DNA of 64,000 bases from JBLHZY01 sp050633265 (GTDB taxonomy: Bacteria > Pseudomonadota > Alphaproteobacteria > Rhodobacterales > Rhodobacteraceae), in contig JBOEGE010000011.1 in the NCBI GenBank assembly GCA_050633265.1, forward strand, positions 62,001-126,000. Direction: 5' to 3'. Below are positions 51,431-60,785 of this stretch, in pieces; position 1 is the first letter of the stretch; the number at the start of each line of letters is the position of its first letter. The notes below the pieces were generated by a model. The model saw only the letters and a list, made by a program, of their open reading frames with translations, was not told where the DNA came from and did not search any database. The translations under genes and the position numbers were made by a program.

Positions 51431-52290
51431 ACACTCGCAACGATAAATCAGACGATGTCGAAACCACTGGCCATAGCTGGGATGGGATCGAGGAGTTTAA
51501 CAACCCTCTGCCGCGTTGGTGGCTCTGGACGTTTTATGCGACGATCATCTGGGCCATCGGCTATACGATTGCCTATCCGGCTTGGCCCGGTATCAAAGGG
51601 GCGACAGCCGGGTTGCTTGGCTATTCCACCCGCGCCGAAGTCGCCGCTGATATCCAAGCGGTCAACGATAGCAACGCAGCCATTGAAGCGCAGCTTGCCA
51701 GCATCGATTTGACCACGCTAACGCCAGGAACGCCCGTGTATGATTTTGCCCGCAACGCTGGTAAAGCCGTCTTTGCGATCAATTGCTCGCAGTGCCACGG
51801 CTCGGGCGCGGCTGGGGCCAAAGGCTATCCGAACCTGTTGGATGATGATTGGCTCTGGGGTGGCTCGATTGAGCAAATCGCGCTGACAGTTCAGCACGGC
51901 ATCCGCAACGAAGACGCTGATTCCCGCTACTCTGAAATGCCCAAATTTGGCGCGGATGAGCTGCTGGACGATACACAAATCGCGCAGGTCGTTCATCATG
52001 TTCTTGCCATCTCTGGCGCGGATCACGATGCCGCTTTGGCGTCCGAAGGCGCTCTGGTCTATGAGGAAAACTGCGCCGGTTGCCACATGGAAGACGGCTC
52101 TGGGGATCGCGAACAAGGCGCGCCAAACCTCACAGATGCGATCTGGCTCTTTGGTGGTTCCGAAGCAGACCTCACCGAAACCGTGGCCAATGCCCGCTTT
52201 GGTGTGATGCCCGCTTGGGGCGCGCGCTTGGGGCAAGCCGAAGTCAATGCGGTTGCAGCCTATGTGCACCAATTGGGAGGCGGCGAATAA
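51427..52290 (+). CDS. ccoP: Cytochrome cbb3 oxidase subunit III (dihaem)
   Basis: 287 residues. N-terminal HSWDGIEEFNNPLPRWW and one TM helix (about 32-51) precede two c-type haem domains with CSQCH (120-124) and CAGCH (216-220). It receives electrons from soluble or membrane cytochrome c, probably including the gene at 26.7 kb, and hands them to CcoO. A hairpin terminator follows. Confidence 0.97.
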   Translation: MNTRNDKSDDVETTGHSWDGIEEFNNPLPRWWLWTFYATIIWAIGYTIAYPAWPGIKGATAGLLGYSTRAEVAADIQAVNDSNAAIEAQLASIDLTTLTPGTPVYDFARNAGKAVFAINCSQCHGSGAAGAKGYPNLLDDDWLWGGSIEQIALTVQHGIRNEDADSRYSEMPKFGADELLDDTQIAQVVHHVLAISGADHDAALASEGALVYEENCAGCHMEDGSGDREQGAPNLTDAIWLFGGSEADLTETVANARFGVMPAWGARLGQAEVNAVAAYVHQLGGGE

Positions 52291-52320
52291 TTCCCATCCG
52301 GTCGCGAAAGCGGCTGGTTA

Positions 52321-52372
52321 GGCACCGATCCTTGATCCTGTTCGCGCGTTTCTACAGGGTCGGTGCCGCAAA
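52321..52372 (+). terminator. Probable terminator after ccoP
   Basis: Inverted repeat GGCACCGATCC / GGGTCGGTGCC (one mismatch region) with a loop of about 25 bases. No good T-run follows (GCAAAAA), so it may act only partly. The rest of the 234-base gap to ccoG holds the FNR box and a -10. Confidence 0.45.
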
Positions 52373-52446
52373 AATTCAAAGGGTGCGCCATAAGCGGCGC
52401 GCCCTTTGCCGATCCATAGCACAAATATGGGTGCCCAAGGGGCAGT

Positions 52447-52460
52447 TTGATACATGTCAA
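52447..52460. promoter_or_regulatory. FNR box upstream of ccoG
   Basis: TTGAT-ACAT-GTCAA, nine of ten bases. At the class II distance CATAAG (52483-52488) forms a good -10, giving a start near 52495 and a leader of about 30 bases. Confidence 0.8.
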
Positions 52461-52524
52461 AGAGACAAATAATTGGACAGGCCATAAGGGTTCAACGCGA
52501 ACAGTTGATTAGAAAGGCGCTCAC

Positions 52525-53952
52525 ATGAGCTCCACCCAAACACCTCCAAAGCTTTACGCCCCGCGTGAGCCGATTTTCCCACGCCGCGTGCAGGGCAATT
52601 TCCGCAATCTCAAATGGCTGATCATGGCCGTCACGCTTGGGATTTATTACATAACGCCTTGGATACGTTGGGATCGCGGCCCCGAGCTGCCCAGTCAAGC
52701 CGTGCTGGTTGATCTGGCCTCTCGCCGCTTCTTCTTCTTCTGGATCGAAATATGGCCGCATGAATTCTACTTCATCGCAGGCCTTTTGATCATGGCCGGG
52801 TTGGGCCTTTTCCTGTTTACCTCGGCGCTGGGCCGGGTGTGGTGCGGCTATACCTGCCCGCAAACTGTCTGGACCGATCTTTTCATCCTTGTGGAGCGCT
52901 GGATTGAGGGCGATCGCAACAATCGCCTGCGCCTGTGGAAGCAGAAATGGACTCGCAAAAAGCTGCGCCTGCGGATCACCAAATATATTGTATGGGCGAT
53001 GATTGCGCTGGCGACAGGGGGCGCTTGGGTCTTTTATTTTACCGATGCGCCGCAGCTTTTGATCAATTTGCTCAATGGAACTGCGCATCCTATTGCCTAT
53101 TCAACACTCGCCGTGCTCACGATCACGACCATGCTCTTTGGCGGGTTTGCCCGCGAACAGGTCTGTATCTACATGTGCCCATGGCCGCGCATTCAATCTG
53201 CCATGATGGACGAAGACACCATTACAATCGCCTATCGCGAATGGCGCGGAGAGCCGCGCGGCAAGCTGAAAAAAGGCCAGATTGATGCCTCTCAGGGCGA
53301 TTGCATTGATTGCATGGCCTGCGTGAATGTTTGCCCGATGGGGATTGATATTCGCAACGGCCAACAAATGGAATGCATCACCTGCGGGCTGTGTATCGAC
53401 GCCTGCGACGAGGTGATGGATAAGATCGGCAAGCCGCGCGGCCTGATTGATTACATGGCCCTGACAGATGAAACCGCTGAGCGCGCCGGCAAAGAGCCGC
53501 GCCAAATCTGGAAACATATCCTGCGCCCACGCACGATCCTTTATACAGCGCTTTGGGGAATGGTTGGTTTTGGGCTGCTGTTTGCGCTGTTTATCCGTCC
53601 TGATCTGGATGTGAGCGTCGCACCTGTGCGCAACCCTGTGTTTGTGACCCTCTCGGATGGCTCCCTGCGCAACACGTATGATGTGCGCCTGCGCAACAAA
53701 CATGGCGAAGATCGCCCCTTTCGGATTTCGCTCGTTGGCGATGCGGCCCTGCGGGTGCAGCTTGAAGGAACACCTTATGAGGCTGTAAATGTTCCGGCAG
53801 ATGCTATGGTGATCCAGCGGGTCTATGTTGTCGCGCCGCGCGGCTCTGCGCCTGCTCAGAATGAGCGAACCGCATTTCGCCTTTGGATCGAGGATATTAC
53901 AAACGGAGATCGCGCCCATGCGGATACGATCTTTAACGGAAAGGGCCAATAA
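52525..53952 (+). CDS. ccoG: cbb3 oxidase assembly protein CcoG (FixG), polyferredoxin
   Basis: 475 residues. Several TM helices, WCGYTCPQTVW and YMCPWPRIQ cysteine motifs, and two ferredoxin-type clusters, CIDCMACVNVCPMGID and CITCGLCIDACDE. The C-terminal part (about 370-475) is an Ig-like periplasmic domain. CcoG is a copper reductase that supports CuB insertion. It starts the ccoGHIS operon. Confidence 0.95.
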   Translation: MSSTQTPPKLYAPREPIFPRRVQGNFRNLKWLIMAVTLGIYYITPWIRWDRGPELPSQAVLVDLASRRFFFFWIEIWPHEFYFIAGLLIMAGLGLFLFTSALGRVWCGYTCPQTVWTDLFILVERWIEGDRNNRLRLWKQKWTRKKLRLRITKYIVWAMIALATGGAWVFYFTDAPQLLINLLNGTAHPIAYSTLAVLTITTMLFGGFAREQVCIYMCPWPRIQSAMMDEDTITIAYREWRGEPRGKLKKGQIDASQGDCIDCMACVNVCPMGIDIRNGQQMECITCGLCIDACDEVMDKIGKPRGLIDYMALTDETAERAGKEPRQIWKHILRPRTILYTALWGMVGFGLLFALFIRPDLDVSVAPVRNPVFVTLSDGSLRNTYDVRLRNKHGEDRPFRISLVGDAALRVQLEGTPYEAVNVPADAMVIQRVYVVAPRGSAPAQNERTAFRLWIEDITNGDRAHADTIFNGKGQ

Positions 53953-53953
53953 C

Positions 53954-54424
53954 ATGGCAACGCGCGAATTTACGGGCCGAAAAATGCTGATCGTAACGGT
54001 CTCGGCCTTTGCTGTGATCATTGCGGTAAATCTCACCCTTGCGTTCAAGGCCGTTAAAACCTTTCCGGGCTTGGAGGTGAAAAACTCCTACGTTGCTTCG
54101 CAAACCTTCGATGTAGAACGCGAAGCCCAAGAGGCGCTTGGCTGGAACGTCACGGCCAAGACCGAAGGGGAAATGCTGCGCCTCTCCATCCGCGATGAAA
54201 ACGGCGCTCCTGTGGAGGCGGCAGAGATCGGCGGCATCCTGGGGCGGGCCACAAATGTAAGCCAAGATCAAAGCCCCGAGTTTCGCTTTGATGGGAAAGA
54301 TTACATCGCCCAAACAGGCAAGCTCGCGCCGGGCAATTGGAACATGCGCTTGGTTGCAAAAGCCACTGATGGCACCAGCTTCAAGCAACGGGTGATCCTC
54401 TATGTTCCCGGAGCGCGCGGCTAG
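53954..54424 (+). CDS. ccoH: cbb3 oxidase assembly protein CcoH (FixH)
   Basis: 156 residues from the ATG at 53954 right after ccoG; the longer open frame overlaps ccoG. One TM helix (about 11-32) then a FixH domain with VKNSYVASQTFDVEREAQEALGW and a final beta domain. It is needed for cbb3 maturation. Confidence 0.9.
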   Translation: MATREFTGRKMLIVTVSAFAVIIAVNLTLAFKAVKTFPGLEVKNSYVASQTFDVEREAQEALGWNVTAKTEGEMLRLSIRDENGAPVEAAEIGGILGRATNVSQDQSPEFRFDGKDYIAQTGKLAPGNWNMRLVAKATDGTSFKQRVILYVPGARG

Positions 54425-54426
54425 CA

Positions 54427-56619
54427 ATGGCAAGCACGGCGCAAATATCGGCCTGTCCGGCCTGTGCTGCGGCCCCCTCTGCGGAAGATCTGGCGCGCGC
54501 GCGCGAGGTCCAAGAGGCGCATATCCTGCTTTCGCTTCCAGCGATCCATTGCGGCGCCTGTATCTCTGGGGTCGAGCGCGAATTGCGCCGCCAACCCGGG
54601 GTGAAAGCCGCGCGTGTGAACCTCACTCTCAAACGCGCCACGATTGAGGGTGATGAGGGCTTGCTGGCCGCGCCACTGGTCGAGGCCTTAACCCGCGCAG
54701 GTTTTGAGGCTTACGAACTTGATCCTGCAACAATCGCGGCCGCCGGCACCGATATCCGCGGGCGGGCCTTGCTGATGCGCCTTGCGGTTGCGGGCTTTGC
54801 AATGATGAATGTGATGCTGCTTTCGGTGGCTGTCTGGTCGGGGGCAACCGAAGCCACCCGCGATATGTTCCATTGGATTTCCGCCGCCATTGCCCTGCCA
54901 ACTATCGCCTTCTCCGCGCAGCCTTTCTTTGCCTCCGCTTGGAGCGCCCTGCGCGCGGCGCGGCTCAATATGGATGTGCCGATCTCGCTGGCGATCCTTT
55001 TGGCAGGCGCTATGTCGGTCTTTGAAACGATCCAAAGCGGCCACCATGCCTATTTCGATGCGGCTCTTTCACTGACTTTCTTTTTGCTGGCCGGGCGTTA
55101 CCTTGATCATCGCACCCGCTCGGTTGCCCGCTCTGCTGCACAAGAGCTCAGCGCGCTTGAAGTGCCGCGCGCAACATTGGCGACAGGTGAGACCGTTGCA
55201 ATTTCCGAACTACAAGTCGGCGATGTTATCCGCGTCGTTCCCGGCGCGCGCATCCCTGCTGATGGGGTGATCGAAGAGGGCGCATCCGAGCTGGATCGCT
55301 CACATCTTACCGGCGAAAGCCTGCCGGTCTATGTTGGCGTTGGGGCGGCGGCGAGTGCTGGGGAAGTTAATCTAACAGGCCCGCTTTTGCTGCGCGTAAC
55401 GGCGGCCGGGAAAGACAGCTCGCTGCACCATTTGGCCGATCTCGTGGCCATGGCCGAGACTTCGCGCAATCGCTATACATCTCTCGCGGATCGCGCCGCA
55501 GCGATCTATGCGCCTGCCGTGCATCTGCTGGCGCTTGCGGCCTTCATCGGCTGGATGAGTGCAACTGGCGATCTGCGCCTTGCGCTCAATATCGCAGTGG
55601 CCGTGCTGATTATCACCTGTCCTTGCGCGCTTGGACTTGCGGTTCCGGCCGTTACCACGGCGGCCTCCGGGCGGCTGTACCGCGCCGGGCTCTTGATCAA
55701 ATCGGCAACAGCTTTGGAGCGGCTGGCCGAGGTTGATACGGTCGTTTTCGACAAAACTGGAACGCTGACAATCGGCGAACCGATCCTTGAGGACCGCTAC
55801 CCGAATGAGACGATGGCCATCGCTCACGCCCTTGCCCAAGGCTCCGCACACCCGCTCGCCCAAGCCATCACAACAGCTGCGCGCGAACAAAACATAGCGG
55901 CAGCAAAACTCGACAACATCACCGAAATCCCCGGCCACGGTATCGAGGCCCAAATGGGCAAAACCCGCCTGCGCATGGGCCGTGCGGATTGGGTTGGCGC
56001 TACGCCAAAGCCTCAAACCGCGACCTATTTGGCGATTGGTGATCAAACGCCCGTGGCCTTTACCTTTAGCGATCAATTACGTGACGGTGCCGCCCAAGCA
56101 GTGGCAGACATGCGTGCCTTGGGCCTTCATGTGACGCTGCTTTCAGGCGACGCCCCTGCGCCTGTGGCAGAAATCGCCGCGCGCGTTGGAATTGATGTTT
56201 GGCAGGCGGGCGCGCTTCCCGAAGACAAGGCCCGGTACATCAAAGATATGCGCCTCGCAAAACGCAAGGTGCTTATGGTCGGTGATGGGCTTAACGATAC
56301 AGCAGCTCTCGCTGCGGCTCATGCGTCGATCTCGCCCGCAAGCGCGCTTGAAGCAACGCGCGTTGTTTCTGATATTGTGCTGCTGGGCCAATCACTCGCG
56401 CCATTGGGCGAAGCACTGCAAGTTTCGCGCAGCGCCACCCGGCGCATCCGCGAAAACTTCGCCATCGCCGCGGGCTATAATATGATCGCGATACCAGTGG
56501 CGCTTGCAGGATTTGCAACGCCTCTTGCGGCCGCTTTGGCCATGTCGCTTAGCTCTATCACTGTCTCGCTAAATGCGTTGCGCCTGCGTGCGGCGCGCAA
56601 ATCCGGGGTGCAAAAATGA
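54427..56619 (+). CDS. ccoI: Copper-transporting P-type ATPase CcoI (FixI)
   Basis: 730 residues. An N-terminal Cys motif CPACAAAP and a heavy-metal domain with CGACISG (about 38-44) precede eight TM helices. The P1B marks are the CPC metal site (ITCPCALGL), phosphorylation site DKTGTLT, TGES, the HP motif SAHPLAQ and GDGLNDTAAL. It exports copper across the inner membrane for the oxidase CuB centre. The TGA overlaps the ccoS ATG. Confidence 0.96.
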   Translation: MASTAQISACPACAAAPSAEDLARAREVQEAHILLSLPAIHCGACISGVERELRRQPGVKAARVNLTLKRATIEGDEGLLAAPLVEALTRAGFEAYELDPATIAAAGTDIRGRALLMRLAVAGFAMMNVMLLSVAVWSGATEATRDMFHWISAAIALPTIAFSAQPFFASAWSALRAARLNMDVPISLAILLAGAMSVFETIQSGHHAYFDAALSLTFFLLAGRYLDHRTRSVARSAAQELSALEVPRATLATGETVAISELQVGDVIRVVPGARIPADGVIEEGASELDRSHLTGESLPVYVGVGAAASAGEVNLTGPLLLRVTAAGKDSSLHHLADLVAMAETSRNRYTSLADRAAAIYAPAVHLLALAAFIGWMSATGDLRLALNIAVAVLIITCPCALGLAVPAVTTAASGRLYRAGLLIKSATALERLAEVDTVVFDKTGTLTIGEPILEDRYPNETMAIAHALAQGSAHPLAQAITTAAREQNIAAAKLDNITEIPGHGIEAQMGKTRLRMGRADWVGATPKPQTATYLAIGDQTPVAFTFSDQLRDGAAQAVADMRALGLHVTLLSGDAPAPVAEIAARVGIDVWQAGALPEDKARYIKDMRLAKRKVLMVGDGLNDTAALAAAHASISPASALEATRVVSDIVLLGQSLAPLGEALQVSRSATRRIRENFAIAAGYNMIAIPVALAGFATPLAAALAMSLSSITVSLNALRLRAARKSGVQK

Positions 56620-56774
56620 ACGTTCTTGTTTATCTTATCCCCGTTTCGTTGATCCTTGGCGGGCTTGGGCTTGCGGCCTTCTTCTGGGCGATCCGCAGCC
56701 AGCAATTCGATGATCCCGATGGCGATAGCCACCGTATTCTAACGGATGAATACGATAAGAAACCGCGCCCCTAA
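56616..56774 (+). CDS. ccoS: cbb3 oxidase assembly protein CcoS (FixS)
   Basis: 52 residues: MNVLVYLIPVSLILGG begins a single TM helix (about 3-26), followed by WAIRSQQFDDPDGDSHRILT, the CcoS signature. It overlaps the ccoI stop by ATGA, so translation is probably coupled. CcoS is required for haem b and CuB insertion. Its stop shares four bases with the opposing tesA stop. Confidence 0.92.
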   Translation: MNVLVYLIPVSLILGGLGLAAFFWAIRSQQFDDPDGDSHRILTDEYDKKPRP

Positions 56775-57424
56775 CGCGCGGCCTCTACCCGTTTGATCAG
56801 TTCCAAAACGCGTGGCCCCATATCCGCAACAATCCGCGCAACCCCGGCTTTGTTGGGGTGAAGCCCATCGCCCTGTATCCAATCCGCCAAGGCCTGATCG
56901 CGCGGGGTATCGCGATATAAAGCGCCAAGAAAATCTGGATAATACACCGCGCCAAATTCCTCTGCGAGGGCCGGGTAAATCGCATCGAACTGCGCCTTAT
57001 ACTGCGCGCCATAATTGCCCGGGGCCGTGATCCCAACCAAAAGAACAGCCCGCCCTTCAAGCGCTTGCAATATCGCGGCAATGTTTTCGCGGGCTGCCTC
57101 GGGGGGCAAGCCGCGCAAAACATCGTTCCCGCCAAAGGCTACGATCACAGCATCCGGCTGATCAGACATCGCCCAAGCAACCCGCGCCCGCCCGCCTGCC
57201 GTTGTATCGCCCGAAACGCCCGCATTGATGAGCGTAACAGCCGCGCCGCCCTGTGCTGCGAGCCAGGCTTCAAGCTGCGGGACAAACCCATCGCGTGCGG
57301 GCAATCCATAGCCTTGGGTGAGCGAATCCCCGAACGCGGTAATCGTGATCTCTTCGGCTTTGGCCCGATCTGGCGGGGCGATCAAAATCAGCCCCAAAAT
57401 CAGCAAAGTAACCATAGCCCGCAT
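56771..57424 (-). CDS. tesA: Arylesterase / lysophospholipase L1-type GDSL hydrolase
   Basis: 217 residues from the ATG at 57424. Signal peptide (about 1-23), then SGNH motifs: block I FGDSLTQGY (Ser nucleophile), block II NAGVSGDTT (Gly), block III FGGND (Asn) and block V DGLHPN (Asp and His). It is the periplasmic TesA type, acting on esters, thioesters or lysophospholipids. In E. coli tesA also lies next to the ybbA-ybbP transporter, divergently as here. Confidence 0.92.
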   Translation of the reverse strand: MRAMVTLLILGLILIAPPDRAKAEEITITAFGDSLTQGYGLPARDGFVPQLEAWLAAQGGAAVTLINAGVSGDTTAGGRARVAWAMSDQPDAVIVAFGGNDVLRGLPPEAARENIAAILQALEGRAVLLVGITAPGNYGAQYKAQFDAIYPALAEEFGAVYYPDFLGALYRDTPRDQALADWIQGDGLHPNKAGVARIVADMGPRVLELIKRVEAAR

Positions 57425-57488
57425 TCGCGCCTTGTTCCGGCCCCCGATGGCCCCATATCTTGGAGGAGAAATCAAAAAGGCCCGTATC

Positions 57489-58184
57489 ATGCCCCAAACC
57501 GATCCAATCATTGCCGTGCGCGATGCCACACTTAGCTTGCAGGGTAATGCCGGGCGGGTTGATATCTTGCGCGGCATTACAATGGAGGTGAAGCGCGGTG
57601 AAACGCTTGGGCTTGTTGGGCCGTCTGGCTCGGGCAAATCGTCTCTCCTTATGCTGCTCGGCGGGCTGGAAAGCGCCACATCGGGGCAGGTGCAAATTCT
57701 CGGCCAAGATTTCACCGCGATGAACGAGGATGCTTTGGCGCGGTTCCGTAGGCATCATATGGGGGTGGTGTTTCAATCCTTCCACCTTATTCCAACGATG
57801 ACAGCCCTAGAAAATGTTGCAACCCCGCTTGAACTGGCGGGCGAGGCGGATGCTTTCGCGCGCGCGGCCGAAGAATTAGCGGCTGTAGGGCTTGGCGCGC
57901 GTCTTGATCACTACCCTTCGCAAATGTCCGGGGGGGAGCAACAACGCGTCGCCCTCGCACGCGCCGCCGCGCCGCGCCCTGAAATCTTGCTCGCCGATGA
58001 GCCAACTGGAAACCTCGACAGCGCCAACAGCGCCGCGATTATGGATATGCTCTTTGGCCTGCGCGATCGCCACGGGGCAACGCTGGTAATGGTGACCCAT
58101 TCGCTTGATCTTGCTGCGCGTTGTGATCGGGTGATTGGGCTGCAAGATGGGGTTATTGCGCCCCGGGCCGCGGGTGCTGCATGA
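57489..58184 (+). CDS. ybbA: ABC transporter ATPase (YbbA-like, LolD family)
   Basis: 231 residues from the ATG at 57489 (AAAGG upstream). Walker A GPSGSGKSS, Q-loop VFQSFHLIP, signature MSGGEQQRVALARA, Walker B ILLADEPTGNLDS and H-loop VTHSLD: the LolD/MacB-like subfamily. It pairs with the FtsX-type permease that overlaps its stop, and lies beside tesA, so it probably moves or extracts lipids or other hydrophobic molecules. Confidence 0.92.
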   Translation: MPQTDPIIAVRDATLSLQGNAGRVDILRGITMEVKRGETLGLVGPSGSGKSSLLMLLGGLESATSGQVQILGQDFTAMNEDALARFRRHHMGVVFQSFHLIPTMTALENVATPLELAGEADAFARAAEELAAVGLGARLDHYPSQMSGGEQQRVALARAAAPRPEILLADEPTGNLDSANSAAIMDMLFGLRDRHGATLVMVTHSLDLAARCDRVIGLQDGVIAPRAAGAA

Positions 58185-60712
58185 GTATTCTGATCGCGGC
58201 GCGTATCGCAAGGCGTGAGCTGCGCGGCGGGCTAAAGGGCTTTCGGGTCTTTCTTGCGTGCCTCGTTTTGGGGGTTGCGGCGATTGCGGCTGTTGGCTCG
58301 GTTCGGGCCTCTATTGAGGCCGGATTGGTGCGCGAAGGGGCTTCGCTTTTGGGCGGCGATGCCGAGATCGAGCTGACCTATCGATTTGCCACAGCCGATG
58401 AGCGCGCCTGGATGGATGCCAATAGCCTGGCCAGCTCTGAGATCGCGGATTTCCGCTCAATGGCGGTTGTGGGAAGCGGCGAAAAAGAAGATCGCGCGCT
58501 GACCCAAGTAAAGGCGGTTGATGGCGCATATCCGCTTTACGGCGCACCAAAACTTGCCCCAGAATTGCCATTGCAACAGGCGCTTGCAGGGCGCGACGGC
58601 CTTCCTGGCGCGGTCATGGAGCAGGCGCTAATGGATCGCCTCGCGTTGAGTGTTGGCGATGCTTTTGCCATTGGCGAAACCCGTTTTATCCTTATGGCCG
58701 CCTTGCTGCGCGAATCCGATAGCGCAACCGCAGGCTTTGCCCTTGGCCCGCGAACCATCATCGCCAAAGACGCGCTTGAAGGCACAAGGATGCTTGCACC
58801 GGGAACATTGTTTGAAAGCGCCTATCGGCTCGCGCTGCCCGAAGGCGCCGATCTTGAGGCACTGAAACAAGCGGCAAAAGAGGCGCTCGGAGAAGGCCAC
58901 CGCTGGCGAGATGCGCGCAATGGGGCGCCCGGCGTTGCGCGGTTTGTGGATCGCTTGGCCGCCTTCCTCGTGCTTGTCGGGCTCGCGGGCCTTGCGGTTG
59001 GCGGGGTTGGTGTTTCTGCGGCGGTGCGTGCTTTTCTAGAAGGCAAAACCGAAGTCATCGCGACATTAAAAACCCTGGGCGCAACCCGCGCCACGATCTT
59101 TTGGATATACGCGCTGCAAATCGGCGCGCTAACCGCTTTTGGCTTGGTGCTCGGGCTTGCCCTTGGAGCGCTGGTGCCGCTCGCGCTTGGGCCGCTATTG
59201 GCGGCTTCCTTACCTGTTCCAGTCTCCATCGGGATCTATCCCAACCCGCTTTTGCAAGCTGCGCTTTATGGGATTCTTGCGGCGGCGATTTTTTCGCTTT
59301 GGCCTTTGTCGCGCGCGCAAGATTTGCGTGCGGCTGCTTTGTTTCGAGAGGCGGATCTTGGGGTGCGAGGCTGGCCGCGCTGGCCCTATCTGCTGCTGAT
59401 CCTCGGGCTCCTCTCTGTACTGATCGGCGCTGCAGTGATCCTAACCGGTGTGCCGCAGCTTGCGCTTGGGGCGGCGGGAGGCATTCTCGGCGCCTTCACC
59501 ATTCTGGTTTTTGCAGCGATTATCATGCGCAAATTGGCCGCTTGGATCGCGCATCGAAAAGCGTTGCAGGGCCGCCCGGTTTTGCGCTTGGCGCTTGGTG
59601 CTATCGGCGGGCCGGGCGGGGAGACCATGTCGGTTATGTTGTCGCTCGGGCTGGGGCTTTCGGTCCTTGCTGCTGTTGGGCAAATTGATAGCAATCTGCG
59701 CAATGCAATCGCGCGTGATCTGCCTGAGCGCGCGCCAAGCTACTATGTTGTTGATATCCAGAACGATCAAATTGAGGCGTTTCAGAAAGAGGTTGAATCC
59801 ACCCCGGGCGTGAGCAAAATGCAATCCGCTCCGATGCTGCGCGGGGTCATCACACGGATCAATGATCGCCCCGCGCAAGAGGTCGTAAATGGGCATTGGG
59901 TCGTGCGCGGCGATCGCGGCATCACCTATTCTGCGGCCAAACCCGCAAACGCCAAATTGACCCAAGGCGCTTGGTGGCCCAAAGATTATGCCGGCCCGCC
60001 ACAGATCAGCTTTGCCGCAGAAGAAGCGGCCGAGATTGGGCTTGTTCTGGGGGATACCCTTACGATCAATGTGCTCGGGCGCGATATTTTGGGCGAAATC
60101 ACCTCCTTTAGAGAAGTAGATTTTTCCGGCGCAGGGATGGGGTTTGTGCTCTCGATGAACCCAAACGCTTTGGCTGGCGCGCCGCATACCCATATCGCAA
60201 CGATCTACTCAGAAGAAGCGAGCGAAGCACAACTCGCGCGCGGGCTTTCCAAGACCTATCCCAACATAACCATGATCAGAGTGCGCGATGCGATCGCCCG
60301 CGTCGCGGCGCTTTTGGGTTCTATCGCTGCGGCTTCGTCCTTTGGCGCGATTGCAACCTTGATAACGGGGACAATCGTTTTGATCGGGGCTGCCGCTTCG
60401 GGCGAAATCGCCCGCCGGTATGAAGCCGCAATCCTAAAGACGATCGGCGCCTCCAAGCGGCAAATTCTCACCAGCTTCGCTCTTCGTTCGCTGATTGTCG
60501 GAAGCCTTGCAGGCTTTGTTGCGATTTTTGCAGGGGCTTTGGGGGCTTGGGCTGTGATGCGGTTTGTGATGGATGCCGCTTATGTTTTTGAACCCCTCTC
60601 TGCGATGAGTATCGTTATTGGCGGCCTTGTCTTAACGACCCTCACCGGGCTTGGTTTCACTCTGCGTGCGCTTTCGGTACAGCCCTCGCGGATGCTCCGC
60701 GCAAAAGATTAA
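58181..60712 (+). CDS. ybbP: FtsX-like ABC transporter permease (YbbP-like)
   Basis: 843 residues. An N-terminal TM helix, a periplasmic MacB-like domain, FtsX-type helices in two blocks (about 245-390 and 720-830) with further helices and a second periplasmic domain between. The ATGA overlap with ybbA and the shape match YbbP/YknZ-like permeases. It ends just before a terminator. Substrate unknown. Confidence 0.88.
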   Translation: MSILIAARIARRELRGGLKGFRVFLACLVLGVAAIAAVGSVRASIEAGLVREGASLLGGDAEIELTYRFATADERAWMDANSLASSEIADFRSMAVVGSGEKEDRALTQVKAVDGAYPLYGAPKLAPELPLQQALAGRDGLPGAVMEQALMDRLALSVGDAFAIGETRFILMAALLRESDSATAGFALGPRTIIAKDALEGTRMLAPGTLFESAYRLALPEGADLEALKQAAKEALGEGHRWRDARNGAPGVARFVDRLAAFLVLVGLAGLAVGGVGVSAAVRAFLEGKTEVIATLKTLGATRATIFWIYALQIGALTAFGLVLGLALGALVPLALGPLLAASLPVPVSIGIYPNPLLQAALYGILAAAIFSLWPLSRAQDLRAAALFREADLGVRGWPRWPYLLLILGLLSVLIGAAVILTGVPQLALGAAGGILGAFTILVFAAIIMRKLAAWIAHRKALQGRPVLRLALGAIGGPGGETMSVMLSLGLGLSVLAAVGQIDSNLRNAIARDLPERAPSYYVVDIQNDQIEAFQKEVESTPGVSKMQSAPMLRGVITRINDRPAQEVVNGHWVVRGDRGITYSAAKPANAKLTQGAWWPKDYAGPPQISFAAEEAAEIGLVLGDTLTINVLGRDILGEITSFREVDFSGAGMGFVLSMNPNALAGAPHTHIATIYSEEASEAQLARGLSKTYPNITMIRVRDAIARVAALLGSIAAASSFGAIATLITGTIVLIGAAASGEIARRYEAAILKTIGASKRQILTSFALRSLIVGSLAGFVAIFAGALGAWAVMRFVMDAAYVFEPLSAMSIVIGGLVLTTLTGLGFTLRALSVQPSRMLRAKD

Positions 60713-60743
60713 GCGGCTCCGCGAGACTGTGCGAAGCCGCTTT
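60711..60743. terminator. Hairpin between ybbP and the chemoreceptor
   Basis: AAGCGGCT / AGCCGCTT stem starting inside the ybbP stop; the right arm ends in TTT. It is located between convergent genes and may serve both. Confidence 0.6.
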
Positions 60744-60785
60744 AAGATCGCAGAATGTTACACGATCAAAAGTTTGACGTGATCG

